From: Streptomyces olivaceus
GTDB lineage: Bacteria; Actinomycetota; Actinomycetes; Streptomycetales; Streptomycetaceae
Direction of reading: 5' to 3'
Assembly: GCF_000721235.1 (NCBI RefSeq)
Contig: NZ_JOFH01000055.1
Location: 1-34,386 of the forward strand
Length of the DNA: 34,386 nucleotides
Shown here: positions 1 through 8,309 of the stretch, piece by piece
How the letters are laid out: each line of letters begins with the position of its first letter
Numbering within the stretch: position 1 is the first letter of the stretch
Translations under genes and position numbers: made by a program
The notes under the pieces: generated by a model
What the model saw: only the letters and a program-made list of their open reading frames with translations
Told to the model about the DNA's origin: nothing
Database searches by the model: none

Positions 1-1
1 C

Positions 2-649
2 GCCTCCACCGCCTCCCCCACGCCCGCCGCAGCCCCCGCACCGGCGGTACCCCGTTTCACCGTCGTCGTGGTGGCCCTGACCCTGGCCGGCTTCGCCCTG
101 GCGTCACCGGCGGGGCTGGACCCGGCGTGGGCGGCGCTCGGCGGGGTCGTGGTGCTCGGCGCGCGGGCGCTGTCCCGGCGCCATGTCACCGTGCGGGAGC
201 TGGCGGGCGCCGCGTCACCGCTGTTCTGTCTGTTCGTGCTGGCCCTGGGCGTCGTGGTGGAGGCGGTCGTGGCCGGCGGCCCGGCAGCCGACGGACTCGG
301 CCGGCTGCTGCCGGACGGCGACTCGCTGCCGGCGCTGCTCGGGGTGGCGGCGGTGGCCGCGCTGCTGGCCAACGCGGTCAACAACCTGCCGGCCGTCCTC
401 GCCCTGCTCCCCCTGGCGGCCCCCGGCGGCCCGGCCCAGGTCCTCGCGGTGCTGATCGGCGTGAACCTGGGCCCGAACCTGACCTACGTGGGCTCGCTGG
501 CGACCCTGCTGTGGCGGCGGATCCTGCACCGGCACGGCATGGAGGTGGACCTCGGCCGCTTCACCCTGCTCGGTCTGCTCACGGTGCCGACCACGCTCGC
601 CGCGTCGACCGTGGCCCTGTGGGGAGCCCTGCACCTGATCGGCGCCTGA
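2..649 (+). CDS. ArsB/SLC13-type anion permease, 3' part
   Basis: The frame is open from the window edge, so the start lies upstream and only the last ~215 residues are seen. Alternating hydrophobic stretches indicate several membrane helices. Two motifs typical of the ArsB/NhaD/CitT (ion transporter) superfamily are visible: ANAVNNLPA, the re-entrant-loop-like NNLPA signature, and GVNLGPNLTYVGSLATLLW near the C-terminus, which resembles the end of ArsB-type permeases. The likely role is anion or arsenite export across the cytoplasmic membrane, but the substrate cannot be told from the C-terminal part. The first visible residues, rich in Ala and Pro, look like a cytoplasmic linker between the two halves of the transporter. 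The gene converges on the next gene across a tandem-repeat spacer. Confidence 0.75.
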   Translation, partial: ASTASPTPAAAPAPAVPRFTVVVVALTLAGFALASPAGLDPAWAALGGVVVLGARALSRRHVTVRELAGAASPLFCLFVLALGVVVEAVVAGGPAADGLGRLLPDGDSLPALLGVAAVAALLANAVNNLPAVLALLPLAAPGGPAQVLAVLIGVNLGPNLTYVGSLATLLWRRILHRHGMEVDLGRFTLLGLLTVPTTLAASTVALWGALHLIGA

Positions 650-657
650 CGACACCC

Positions 658-750
658 GACGGCACTCGAAGCCACCCACCGCCGCCCGGACGGCACCCGA
701 AGCCACCCGCCGACGCCCCGACGGCCCCCGAAGCCACCCGCCGCCGCCCC
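658..750. repeat. 31-bp tandem repeat, three copies
   Basis: Three head-to-tail copies lie at 658-688, 689-719 and 720-750, each beginning GACGGC and containing the core CGAAGCCACCC. A fourth decayed start (GACGCCACCGG) follows at 751. Copies differ at only a few positions. The array fills the spacer between two convergent genes, just after the permease stop codon. It has no spacers between units, so it is not a CRISPR. Confidence 0.8.
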
Positions 751-782
751 GACGCCACCGGCACCTCACCGGCCGCCCGCGC

Positions 783-1106
783 TCACCAGGCCACGGTCGG
801 AATCGCCGGCCGGCGCACCGCCTCGGCGGCGTCCCGCAGATGGAGCGCGACGGTGATCAGGGCGCGCAGCGCGGAGGGACGCAGGCTCTGGGCGCTCTCG
901 GCGGCCAGGACCAGCAGACAGCCCGCGGCCTGCTCGACGACCGGTACGGAGAACGCGAAGTCGTCGCCGTCGGCTCCGCGGAACGCGCGCCAGGGGGTCG
1001 CGGCACCGTCGATCGCCTTGTGCACCGCCTGTTCGAGGTGCTGCGCCGCCTGCTGACAGACGGGAGCGGGAAGGATGATGGTGCGATGGAATGCTGAACT
1101 GGTCAT
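783..1106 (-). CDS. small protein of unknown function (107 aa)
   Basis: Not recognised. The ATG at 1106 gives a protein starting MTSSAFHRTI; the frame stays open further upstream, but that part is Arg-rich and unlike a protein N-terminus. The protein is soluble-looking and helix-rich, with HLEQAVHKAIDG, a single Cys in the middle (AAGCLLVLAAE) and a C-terminal helix around TVALHLRDAAEAV. There is no signal peptide or membrane segment. It diverges from the fructosamine-kinase-like gene across 111 nt. High third-position GC supports coding. The pattern of a small helical protein with a central beta-like segment is common among conserved Streptomyces hypotheticals, but no function can be assigned. 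Confidence 0.6.
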   Translation of the reverse strand: MTSSAFHRTIILPAPVCQQAAQHLEQAVHKAIDGAATPWRAFRGADGDDFAFSVPVVEQAAGCLLVLAAESAQSLRPSALRALITVALHLRDAAEAVRRPAIPTVAW

Positions 1107-1204
1107 AGTCCCACTGGTCCCCCGCCGTCCGGGCCTTCGATCGGCGCACCGAACGTTTTTCACCGGGTCGGCGGCAACGGGGCACCGGTGTCACCACCCG
1201 CCCC

Positions 1205-1210
1205 TACGCT
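1205..1210 (+). promoter_or_regulatory. -10 hexamer of a probable leaderless promoter
   Basis: TACGCT lies 7 nt before the GTG at 1218, with no Shine-Dalgarno sequence between. This spacing places the transcription start at or next to the start codon. No good -35 is visible. Confidence 0.5.
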
Positions 1211-1217
1211 GAGGCCC

Positions 1218-2117
1218 GTGCCCTCCGACGCCCGCTCCGGCCCCTCCCCGTCCTCCCCGGCCTCCCCCAGCGCCGTCGCGGCCCGCTTCACCGGCCGGTC
1301 GGTGACCGGTGGGCGCCCGCTGTCCGGGGCGCTCACCGAGGTGGACCTCGACGACGGCCGCACCGTGATCGTCAAGACCGCGGACGCCCCCGGCGCCGCA
1401 CGCGCCGAGGCCGCGGGGCTGCGCTGGCTGGCCGCCGCGGGCACCGTCCGGATCCCGGCGGTGCACGGCCACGACGAGCGGTCGCTGGTCACCGACCGGG
1501 TGGCGCGGGGCCCCGCGTCGGCGGAGGCGGCCGTCCGCTTCGGCCGCGACCTGGCCGCCCTGCACGCGGCCGGGGCGCCGGCGTTCGGCGCCGCGCCGCC
1601 CGGCGGACCCGAGGACGCCTTCATCGGGCTCGCCCCGATGCGCAACGCCACCGGGAACGACTGGCCGTCCTGGTACGCGGAGCACCGCGTACTGCCCTAT
1701 CTGCGCGGCGCGGTCGACGCGGGCACGGTCGGGGCGGCCGAGGCTGCCGACGTCGAGCGGGTCTGCGAACGGCTGCCGGAGCTGGCGGGGCCCGCGGAGC
1801 CGCCGGCCCGCCTGCACGGTGACCTGTGGAACGGCAACGTGCTCTGGGGCGCCGACGGGCACGTCCGGTTGATCGACCCGGCGGCGCACAGCGGGCACCG
1901 CGAGACCGACCTGGCGATGCTGCGCCTCTTCGGGTGCCCGTACCTGGATCGCGTCCTGGCGGCCTACGAGGAGACGGCGCCGCTCGCCGGCGGCTCGGCG
2001 GGCCGCGTCGGCGTGCACCAGCTCTTCCCGCTGCTGGTGCACGCCGTGCTGTTCGGCCGCGGTTACGCCGAGCAGGCCCTCGCGGCGGCCCGGGCGGCGC
2101 TGCGTCCCGAGAAGTGA
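1218..2117 (+). CDS. fructosamine kinase / aminoglycoside phosphotransferase-fold protein
   Basis: A 299-aa protein of the FN3K (fructosamine kinase) branch of the protein-kinase-like fold. The N-lobe carries the ATP-binding lysine in TVIVKTAD. The C-lobe carries the catalytic loop HGDLWNGNVLW followed by the metal-binding RLIDPAAHSGHRETDLAM, a pattern typical of FN3K-related proteins rather than antibiotic kinases. The known family role is phosphorylation of ketoamines on glycated proteins or small molecules, leading to deglycation; the true substrate here is unknown. The GTG start was chosen because a -10 hexamer sits 7 nt upstream, fitting a leaderless mRNA. It converges on the catalase gene. 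Confidence 0.8.
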   Translation: MPSDARSGPSPSSPASPSAVAARFTGRSVTGGRPLSGALTEVDLDDGRTVIVKTADAPGAARAEAAGLRWLAAAGTVRIPAVHGHDERSLVTDRVARGPASAEAAVRFGRDLAALHAAGAPAFGAAPPGGPEDAFIGLAPMRNATGNDWPSWYAEHRVLPYLRGAVDAGTVGAAEAADVERVCERLPELAGPAEPPARLHGDLWNGNVLWGADGHVRLIDPAAHSGHRETDLAMLRLFGCPYLDRVLAAYEETAPLAGGSAGRVGVHQLFPLLVHAVLFGRGYAEQALAAARAALRPEK

Positions 2118-2173
2118 CCCGCGGCCCCGCGGCCCTGCGCCCGCACCCCCGGTGAGCCCGCCCGGAACCGGCG

Positions 2174-3832
2174 TCAGCGCGTCACCACGTGCCGCTCGTT
2201 CGGAACGCAGTGGGTCATCGTCAGGCCCGTCACGTCGCGCGGCGGGTTGTTGCCCAGGTTGGCCAGCCGCTCGCGGTCCTCGCCGGTGAGATCCTGGCCG
2301 GCCAGCGGCTTCAGGTGCGCGACGTCCTGCGGGCCGATGCCGAGGCCCTCACCGACCCGGAGCCCGAGGTCGTTCTCGACCAGCAGGAAGTGCCACACCA
2401 TGCGCTCCCGCACCGGGCGGTCGCACTGGGAGAGGAGGTCGACGAAGTTGGTGACGAGGTCGTCGCGCTCCCACTGCTCCAGCAGCAGATACCGCTGCCC
2501 GGCCTGCAGGTAGTCGTTGGTGCGCGCGATGCGCTTGCGCGTGAGGCGGCCCCGGATCTCCGGGCCCTGCTCGTCGTGCGCCGGATACTCGTCCTCGCGC
2601 AGCCCGCCGGTGATCGACGGCTCGTAGTTGACGATCGGGTTCCCGTCGCCGCCGTCCACGTGGTAGGCCATCTGTCCGTCGCGCTGGTTGGTGCGGACCT
2701 CGGCGTGCTTGGCCTGGTTGACGGGCAGTTGGAGGTAGTTGGGGCCGACCCGGTAGCGCTGGGTGTCGCTGTAGGAGAAGGTGCGGCCGACCAGCATCTT
2801 GTCGTCGGAGAAGTCCAGGCCGTCGACGAGGACGCCGGTGCCGAAGGAGATCTGCTCGTTCTCGGCGAAGTAGTTCTCCGGCATCCTGTCGAGCACCATC
2901 CGGCCCACCGGCCTGGGCGGGAATTCCTGCTCGGGCCAGGTCTTGGTGTCGTCGAGCGGGTCGAAGTCCAGCTCGGGGTGGTCGTGGTCGTCCATCATCT
3001 GGACGAGCAGTTCCCACTCGGGGTACTCGCCGCGCGCGACGGCCTCGTAGAGGTCCTTGGTGGCATGGCCCAGCTCCCCCGCCTGGACGTTCGCCGCGTC
3101 CTCCTCGGTCATGCTGCGCACGCCCGCCTTGGGCATCCAGTGGTACTTGACGAGTCTGGTCTCCCCGGCCGTGTTGACCCACTTGTACGTGTTGACGCCG
3201 AAGCCCTGCTGGTGGCGGTAGTCCGCCGGGATGCCGCGCGGGCTGAACAGGTTGACCAGCATGTGCATGCACTCCGGGGTCTGCGACATGAAGTCGAAGA
3301 TGCGCCGGGGCTGCTGTTCGAAGGTCACCGGGTCCGGTTTCAGGGCGTGGATGACGTCCGGGAACTTGATCGCGTCCCGGATGAAGAAGACACCCAGGTT
3401 GTTGCCGACGAGGTCCCAGTTGCCGTCCTCGGTGTAGAACTTCACCGCGAAGCCGCGGGGGTCGCGGGCCGCCTCGGAGGAGTCGCGTCCGCCGATGACG
3501 GTGGAGAACCGGACGGCGAGCTCGGTGCGCCTGCCCCGCTCCTGGAACAGCCTGGCCCGGGTGTAGCGCCCGACCGGTTCGTCGCCCCAGGTGCCGTACG
3601 CCTCGAAGAAGCCGTGGGCGGTGACCCCGCGGGCGTGCACGACGCGCTCCGGGATGCGCTCGCGGTCGAAGTGGCTGATCTTCTCCAGGAACTGGTAGTT
3701 CTCCAGCGTGGCGGGCCCGCGGTCGCCGACCGTGCGCTGGTTCTGGTTGTCGTGGACGGGGTGGCCCTGGCGGTTGGTGAGCACCTCGCGGTCGTCACCG
3801 GGGGCGGGACCCCGGCCCGAAACGTCCGTCAT
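2174..3832 (-). CDS. katA: monofunctional haem catalase
   Basis: A 552-aa protein that dismutates hydrogen peroxide to water and oxygen. The distal His lies in VVHARG (H66 from the chosen start), followed by [15 protein letters not shown] and the GNN catalytic-Asn region in [14 protein letters not shown]. The proximal haem-ligand tyrosine lies in [12 protein letters not shown]. The length exceeds the ~480-500 aa of minimal small-subunit catalases but is far from the ~750 aa large-subunit type, so there is no C-terminal flavodoxin-like domain. The ATG at 3832 is preferred because GAAGGAG precedes it; an in-frame upstream start at 3874 lacks such a site. It diverges from a tetR gene across a 166-nt region containing repeated operator-like sequences, so regulation by that repressor is possible but unproven. 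The symbol is generic for the family. Confidence 0.93.
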   Translation of the reverse strand: MTDVSGRGPAPGDDREVLTNRQGHPVHDNQNQRTVGDRGPATLENYQFLEKISHFDRERIPERVVHARGVTAHGFFEAYGTWGDEPVGRYTRARLFQERGRRTELAVRFSTVIGGRDSSEAARDPRGFAVKFYTEDGNWDLVGNNLGVFFIRDAIKFPDVIHALKPDPVTFEQQPRRIFDFMSQTPECMHMLVNLFSPRGIPADYRHQQGFGVNTYKWVNTAGETRLVKYHWMPKAGVRSMTEEDAANVQAGELGHATKDLYEAVARGEYPEWELLVQMMDDHDHPELDFDPLDDTKTWPEQEFPPRPVGRMVLDRMPENYFAENEQISFGTGVLVDGLDFSDDKMLVGRTFSYSDTQRYRVGPNYLQLPVNQAKHAEVRTNQRDGQMAYHVDGGDGNPIVNYEPSITGGLREDEYPAHDEQGPEIRGRLTRKRIARTNDYLQAGQRYLLLEQWERDDLVTNFVDLLSQCDRPVRERMVWHFLLVENDLGLRVGEGLGIGPQDVAHLKPLAGQDLTGEDRERLANLGNNPPRDVTGLTMTHCVPNERHVVTR

Positions 3833-3928
3833 GTGCGTGGACTCCTTCGACTCACGGTTTGCGGCTTTTGACACGGGTCACTCACCGATCTACCACCGCA
3901 CCCCGCCACCGGCACCCGCACCGGCGCC

Positions 3929-3967
3929 GTCCCGACGGGACAAGAGTCCCGACGGGACACATGTCCC
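3929..3967. promoter_or_regulatory. repeated palindromic operator for the TetR gene
   Basis: GTCCC and GGGAC half-sites alternate: GTCCC 3929-3933, GGGAC 3937-3941, GTCCC 3946-3950, GGGAC 3954-3958, GTCCC 3963-3967. This makes two 14-bp inverted repeats of the form GGGAC-N4-GTCCC (3937-3950 and 3954-3967) with a 17-bp period. The second ends 18 nt before the tetR -10 hexamer TAGACT (3986-3991), so it covers the -35 position. The layout is typical of an autoregulated TetR promoter; that this repressor binds here is inference. Confidence 0.6.
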
Positions 3968-3985
3968 AGTGCGACATTCCAGGAG

Positions 3986-3991
3986 TAGACT
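3986..3991 (+). promoter_or_regulatory. -10 hexamer of tetR, leaderless type
   Basis: TAGACT ends 7 nt before the ATG at 3999, and no Shine-Dalgarno sequence precedes that ATG. The upstream region at the -35 distance is occupied by the last GTCCC half-site. Confidence 0.55.
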
Positions 3992-3998
3992 GGTCGTC

Positions 3999-4673
3999 AT
4001 GACGGCATCGAAGCCCTCCCCGGCCCCCGAGGACCGGCGCCGCCGCAAGGCGCTCCGGACCCGTGACGCGCTGGCCACCGCCGCCTGCGACCTGATCCTG
4101 GAGCGCGGTCCGGCGGCGGCCACGGTGGAGGCCATCGCCGAGCGCGCGGACGTCACGCGCCGCACGTTCAGCCGCCACTTCGCCGGCAAGGAGGACGCCG
4201 CCCTCGACTTCGTCCGCCGGGACGGCGACCGTGTCAACGCGCTGCTGCGCACCCGCCCCGCCGGTGAACCGCCGCTGCTCGCCTACCGGCGCGCCGTGCA
4301 CGCCTGGCTGGCCGACCCCGAGGACCCGGCCTGGCACGTCCGGCCCCGGATGCGCCGGCTGCTGGCCCTGGCCGACACCGAGCCCGACCTGTTCGCCGCC
4401 TACCAGCGCATCCGGCTCGACGCCCAGGCGGAGTCGATCCGCATCGTCGCCGACCGCCTCGGTACGGACGCCGCCGTGGACGTGCGCCCGGCCGCCGTCG
4501 TCGACGCCGCCGCGGGAGCCCTGATCGCCGCCCTGCGCCTGTGGGCCCGGGCCGGCGGCAGCGACTCGCCGGACGCGGACCTCGCCGCCCTCGTGGAACG
4601 GGCCTACGACGCCCTGGCCGCCGAGGCGGCGGCCGCGGCCGCCGCACGCGACAGTCCCGCCACCCGCGCCTGA
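3999..4673 (+). CDS. TetR family transcriptional regulator
   Basis: A 224-aa DNA-binding repressor. The N-terminal helix-turn-helix is clear: ALATAACDLILERGPAAATV, then EAIAERADVTRRTFSRHFAGKEDA (about residues 25-70). The C-terminal ligand and dimer domain is helical and ends in an Ala-rich tail. The ATG at 3999 was chosen because a -10 hexamer sits 7 nt upstream; the frame is open much further upstream but would run through the operator repeats. It lies between divergent katA and the co-directional alcohol dehydrogenase (103 nt downstream). It probably represses itself and one or both neighbours; the ligand may be an alcohol, aldehyde or related compound (inference from context only). Confidence 0.88.
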   Translation: MTASKPSPAPEDRRRRKALRTRDALATAACDLILERGPAAATVEAIAERADVTRRTFSRHFAGKEDAALDFVRRDGDRVNALLRTRPAGEPPLLAYRRAVHAWLADPEDPAWHVRPRMRRLLALADTEPDLFAAYQRIRLDAQAESIRIVADRLGTDAAVDVRPAAVVDAAAGALIAALRLWARAGGSDSPDADLAALVERAYDALAAEAAAAAAARDSPATRA

Positions 4674-4704
4674 CGACGGCGCACCGGCACGAGCAGCACA
4701 CCAC

Positions 4705-4740
4705 GGAACAGCGCGGAACAGCGCGTCCACAGCGGAACAA
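4705..4740. repeat. GGAACAGCGC direct repeats before the dehydrogenase
   Basis: GGAACAGCGC occurs twice in tandem (4705-4714, 4715-4724) and AGCGGAACAA follows at 4731-4740. The repeats lie 37-72 nt before the dehydrogenase start, where a promoter or operator would be expected. No protein can be assigned to them. Confidence 0.45.
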
Positions 4741-4776
4741 CCCTGCGGGGGAGAGAACGAAAGAAGGAGTCCGGTC

Positions 4777-5817
4777 ATGAAGGCATTGCAGTACCGCACC
4801 ATCGGGGCCCCGCCCGAGGTCGTCACGATTCCCGATCCCGAGCCCGGCCCCGGCCAGGTGCTGCTGAAGGTGACCGCGGCCGGCGTCTGCCACTCCGACA
4901 TCGCCGTGATGGGCTGGCCCGCCGAGGGCTTCCCGTACGAGCTTCCGCTCACGCTCGGCCACGAGGGCGTCGGCACGGTGGCCGCGCTCGGCGCCGGGGT
5001 GACCGGTCTGGCCGAGGGCGACGCGGTCGCCGTGTACGGGCCCTGGGGATGCGGCACCTGCGCCAAGTGCGCGGAGGGCAAGGAGAACTACTGCCTGCGC
5101 GCCGAGGAGCTGGGCATCCGCCCGCCGGGGCTCGGCCGTCCCGGCTCGATGGCGGAGTACCTGCTGATCGACGACCCGCGGCACCTGGTCCCGCTGGACG
5201 GGCTCGATCCGGTCGCGGCGGTGCCTCTCACCGACGCCGGCCTGACGCCGTACCACGCGATCAAGCGGTCGCTGCCCAAGCTGGTCCCCGGTTCGACCGC
5301 GGTGGTCATCGGCGCCGGCGGCCTCGGCCATGTCGGCATCCAGTTGCTGCGCGCCCTGACTCCGGCCCGCGTCGTCGCCCTGGACGTGAGCGAGGACAAG
5401 CTGCGGCTGGCCCGCGAGGTGGGCGCGCACGAGGCGGTGCTGTCGGACGCGAAGGCGGCGGAGGCGGTGCGCGGGATCACCGGCGGTCTCGGCGCCGAGG
5501 CCGTGTTCGACTTCGTCGGCGTGGCCCCGACCGTGCGGACCGCCGGGGCCGTCGCGGCCGTGGAGGGCGATGTCACCCTGGTCGGCATCGGCGGCGGGTC
5601 GCTGCCCGTCGGGTTCGGCCTGCTGCCGTTCGAGGTGTCGGTGAACGCCCCGTACTGGGGCAGCCGCAGCGAACTGATCGAGGTGCTGAACCTGGCGCGC
5701 TCCGGCGCCGTGTCGGTGCACACCGAGACGTACTCGCTGGACGACGCCCCGCTGGCGTACGAGCGGCTGCACGAGGGACGGATCGACGGCCGCGCGGTGA
5801 TCCTGCCCCACGGCTGA
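4777..5817 (+). CDS. zinc-dependent alcohol dehydrogenase (MDR family)
   Basis: A 346-aa medium-chain dehydrogenase that would interconvert alcohols and aldehydes or ketones with NAD(P). Catalytic zinc ligands are visible as C38 (GVCHSD) and H62-E63 (LGHEG). The four structural-zinc cysteines are C92, C95, C98 and C106. The coenzyme-binding Rossmann glycines lie in VIGAGGLGHVG, and the acidic residue in VVALDVSEDKL after the second beta strand favours NAD. The protein resembles the NAD(P)-dependent ADHs common in actinomycetes. GAAGGAG precedes the ATG at good spacing. It lies 103 nt after tetR on the same strand and ends in a very strong shared terminator hairpin. Its substrate cannot be deduced. 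Confidence 0.9.
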   Translation: MKALQYRTIGAPPEVVTIPDPEPGPGQVLLKVTAAGVCHSDIAVMGWPAEGFPYELPLTLGHEGVGTVAALGAGVTGLAEGDAVAVYGPWGCGTCAKCAEGKENYCLRAEELGIRPPGLGRPGSMAEYLLIDDPRHLVPLDGLDPVAAVPLTDAGLTPYHAIKRSLPKLVPGSTAVVIGAGGLGHVGIQLLRALTPARVVALDVSEDKLRLAREVGAHEAVLSDAKAAEAVRGITGGLGAEAVFDFVGVAPTVRTAGAVAAVEGDVTLVGIGGGSLPVGFGLLPFEVSVNAPYWGSRSELIEVLNLARSGAVSVHTETYSLDDAPLAYERLHEGRIDGRAVILPHG

Positions 5818-5836
5818 CCGGCCGCCCGTCGCGGCG

Positions 5837-5895
5837 CGGAGGGCGACGGGGGTGCGACCGGTCCCCCGTACCGGTCGTGCCCCCGTCGCCCTTCG
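5837..5895. terminator. long bidirectional terminator hairpin
   Basis: Arms 5837-5862 and 5870-5895 pair over about 26 bp, with three G-T wobbles and no bulge, closing a 7-nt loop (CCCCCGT). The core arms begin GGGCGACGGGGG and end CCCCCGTCGCCC. It lies between the convergent dehydrogenase (stop 5817) and PucR-like gene (stop 5959), so it can serve both. There is no U-tract, as is usual in Streptomyces. Confidence 0.8.
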
Positions 5896-5958
5896 AAACT
5901 ACGCGGGCGCGTCCGCCCCTGTGAATCGCGTCCATGCCCGCTACCGGGGCGTAATGAC

Positions 5959-7485
5959 TCACCCGTGCACAGGTGAGTCCGGATGGCCCGGTTTCGTCCC
6001 CGGCAGCGGCGGCCGGTCGAGGTCGCCGGCCACCAGGTGGGCCAGCACGACCTCGTACAGGTCGCCGCCGGAGGCGAGCAGCTGGCGTTCGAGGACGGGC
6101 TCCGCGCTGCGGACGTGCTCGCGCACGGTCTGGGCGTGCATGCCGAGCCGCTGGGCGGCGCGTTCGGCGTTGCCGCCGACGGCGATCCAGGTGCGCAGCG
6201 TGCGCCGCAGGTCCCGGCCGTCCGGGTCGAGGCGGCCGAGCAGTTCGGCCGACCAGGTGCGCAGCGCGGGCCCGGACAGCAGGTCGGAGAGGCGGGCGGT
6301 GCCGTGCGCCGGGTCCGGGCGCGGGGTCTCGGCGAGACCGACCTCCGCGTTCAGGGCGAGGTGGACGACGGCGCGGACGGTCAGCCCGGTGAAGTCGGTG
6401 CGCAGGAGCGACTCGACCCGGTCCATGCGGGCGCGGACGGTGTTGCGGCTGACTCCGAGGATCTTGGCCGTGGCGACGGCGGTGAACTCCAGGCCGAGCC
6501 GGGTGGTCCCCAGGAGTTCGGCGCGGGTGTGGTGCGGCAGGGAGTCGAGCGGGTTCAGCACCCGGGCCGTCCAGTCGCGCAGTGCCGCGGGGTCCATCAG
6601 GCGCTCGGGGCGGGTCCGCTCGGCGTACACGGCCGTCTGCTCCGGCCGGTACCGGGCGACCGCCAGGGCGCTCACGGCCTGCCCGTACGCGGCGGCGGTG
6701 CGGGCGAGGCTCTGCCGGGAGCTGCCGCCGAGGAAGACGCCGGGAAGGCCGCGGACCAGGGTGCGCAGCTCCCGTCCGGCCGTGTCCCGGGGGGCGAGGA
6801 CGATCACGTGTCCGTTCATCGCGGGGCACCGCACGACCAGCGCCCGCTCCCCCGCCGCGGACAGGCACTCCTCGGCCAGTCTGTCGCGTTCGCGGGGATC
6901 GCTCTCGACGACGTAGACACAGGCCGTCTCGGTGTCGAGCAGGCCCGGCCAGAGTCCCGCGGCCACGCGGCGGGCGGAGACGGTGTCCTCCACCATGAGC
7001 AGTTGCAGGATGGCCAGGCGCAGGTCGGAGGTGGCCCGCCGCAGCCGGCGGCCGGCCACGGTCGACTCGTGCCCGGCCAGGAGCAGCTCCAGCACCTGGG
7101 CGGTGTGCGTGACGATCTCGGAGGCGCGCCGGTCGAACGGGACCGCGCGGGACACCGCGAGGACGGCGGGCGGCGCCGGATGGGGCCGCTCCACGCGGAC
7201 GAGCCGCAGATGGCGGCCCCGCTCCTCCAGGGCCGCGGAGGCGATCCGGCCGGTGGTGATGTCGGCGACCAGGCCGGCGTCCAGCGCGGCGCGGGTGCCG
7301 GCCAGCAGGTGCCCGGCTCCGTCCTGCAGCGTGACCTCGGCGTGCGCGGCACCGGCGAGCCAGGCCGCCACCCGGTGCGGGCCGCGTCCGGCCGGCCGCA
7401 GGTGTTCCAGCAGCTCCTGCGCCCATCCCGCGTCCGCGTCGGCCCCGGCCGTCCCCTGCTCTCTCGCGTACTCCCGGCCCGCCAC
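5959..7485 (-). CDS. PucR/CdaR-like helix-turn-helix regulator
   Basis: A 508-aa cytoplasmic regulator. The C-terminal part matches the PucR-type HTH: NAERAAQRLGMHAQTVREHVRSAEPVL, ending LYEVVLAHLV. A second, earlier HTH-like unit, AKILGVSRNTVRARMDRVESLL, lies about 110 residues before it. The N-terminal half (GAGHLLAGTRAALDAGLVADI, VSRAVPFDRRASEIVTHTAQVLELLL) looks like a GAF-like sensor followed by a linker helix. The GTG at 7485 was chosen because GAGGAGAAGG lies just upstream; the frame continues to 7677 but that stretch is Pro/Arg-rich and non-protein-like. It diverges from the YciO gene. The target genes and signal are unknown. Confidence 0.75.
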   Translation of the reverse strand: MAGREYAREQGTAGADADAGWAQELLEHLRPAGRGPHRVAAWLAGAAHAEVTLQDGAGHLLAGTRAALDAGLVADITTGRIASAALEERGRHLRLVRVERPHPAPPAVLAVSRAVPFDRRASEIVTHTAQVLELLLAGHESTVAGRRLRRATSDLRLAILQLLMVEDTVSARRVAAGLWPGLLDTETACVYVVESDPRERDRLAEECLSAAGERALVVRCPAMNGHVIVLAPRDTAGRELRTLVRGLPGVFLGGSSRQSLARTAAAYGQAVSALAVARYRPEQTAVYAERTRPERLMDPAALRDWTARVLNPLDSLPHHTRAELLGTTRLGLEFTAVATAKILGVSRNTVRARMDRVESLLRTDFTGLTVRAVVHLALNAEVGLAETPRPDPAHGTARLSDLLSGPALRTWSAELLGRLDPDGRDLRRTLRTWIAVGGNAERAAQRLGMHAQTVREHVRSAEPVLERQLLASGGDLYEVVLAHLVAGDLDRPPLPGTKPGHPDSPVHG

Positions 7486-7676
7486 GTCGGCCTTCTCCTC
7501 GTCCTCGCCTCGCCCCCGGCCCGAACCGGGGACGTTACCCCATGGCCCGGCCGCCGTGCCCGGTGCGGCGGGGCTGCGGTCCGGCCGGACATCGCGGGGG
7601 ACGTGTCCGGCCCGTCCCGGCGGCCACCGCGCCGGGCCGCCGACCGGGCCTTTCGTCCGGGGACGCGGAACGGGCA

Positions 7677-7682
7677 TAAGCT
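7677..7682 (+). promoter_or_regulatory. -10 hexamer of a probable leaderless promoter (yciO)
   Basis: TAAGCT lies 6 nt before the ATG at 7689 with no Shine-Dalgarno sequence, as expected for a leaderless transcript. Confidence 0.5.
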
Positions 7683-7688
7683 CGGTGA

Positions 7689-8309
7689 ATGGCGAAGTAC
7701 TTCGACGTGCACCCCGACAACCCCCAGCCCCGCAGCATCGCCCAGGTCGCCGACAGCGTCCGCGACGGCGCGCTGATCGCGTACCCGACGGACTCCTGCT
7801 ACGCGCTGGGCTGCCGACTGGGCCAACGCGACGGCACCGACCGCATCCGGTCGGTCCGGCAGCTGGACAACCGGCACCACTTCACGCTGGTGTGCCAGGA
7901 CTTCGCACAGCTCGGCCGGTTCGTGCAGATCGACAACGACGTGTTCCGGGCGATCAAGGCGTCGACCCCGGGGAGTTACACCTTCATCCTGCCGGCGACG
8001 AGGGAGGTGCCGCGCATGCTCCAGCACCCGAAGAAGAAGACCGTGGGCGTGCGCATCCCCGACCACGTCGTCACCCAGGCCCTGCTCGCCGAACTCGGCG
8101 AGCCGCTGCTCTCCAGCACCCTGCTGCTGCCCGGCGAGGAGGAGCCGATGACGCAGGGCTGGGAGATCAAGGACCGGCTCGACCACGTGCTCGACGCGGT
8201 GATCGACTCCGGTGACTGCGGCACCGAGCCCACCACGGTCGTCGACTTCTCCGGCGGCGAGGCGGAGATCGTGCGGCGCGGCGCGGGAGACACGGCGCGG
8301 TTCGAGTAA
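7689..8309 (+). CDS. YciO/YrdC/Sua5 family protein (threonylcarbamoyl-AMP synthase-like)
   Basis: A 206-aa protein with the YrdC-like alpha/beta fold. The opening LIAYPTDSCYALGC and the nucleotide-binding HHFTLVCQD region are diagnostic, followed by GSYTFILPAT, KKTVGVRIPDH and PLLSSTLLLPG. YrdC/Sua5 enzymes make threonylcarbamoyl-AMP from Thr, bicarbonate and ATP for the t6A37 tRNA modification. This sequence resembles the YciO branch, which shares the fold but whose main role is less settled, and it lacks the C-terminal Sua5 domain. The start is supported by a -10 hexamer 6 nt upstream. A genuine Sua5 in the prfA/glyA region elsewhere would be expected, so this copy may be auxiliary. Confidence 0.85.
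   Translation: MAKYFDVHPDNPQPRSIAQVADSVRDGALIAYPTDSCYALGCRLGQRDGTDRIRSVRQLDNRHHFTLVCQDFAQLGRFVQIDNDVFRAIKASTPGSYTFILPATREVPRMLQHPKKKTVGVRIPDHVVTQALLAELGEPLLSSTLLLPGEEEPMTQGWEIKDRLDHVLDAVIDSGDCGTEPTTVVDFSGGEAEIVRRGAGDTARFE

Noticed and set aside
658..750. CRISPR array
   Set aside because: The 31-bp units are directly adjacent, with no unique spacers and no cas genes.
2189..3871. Long plus-strand frame opposite the catalase gene
   Set aside because: It is antisense to a clear catalase and is the usual GC-skew shadow, rich in Val, Gly and Arg with no family motif.
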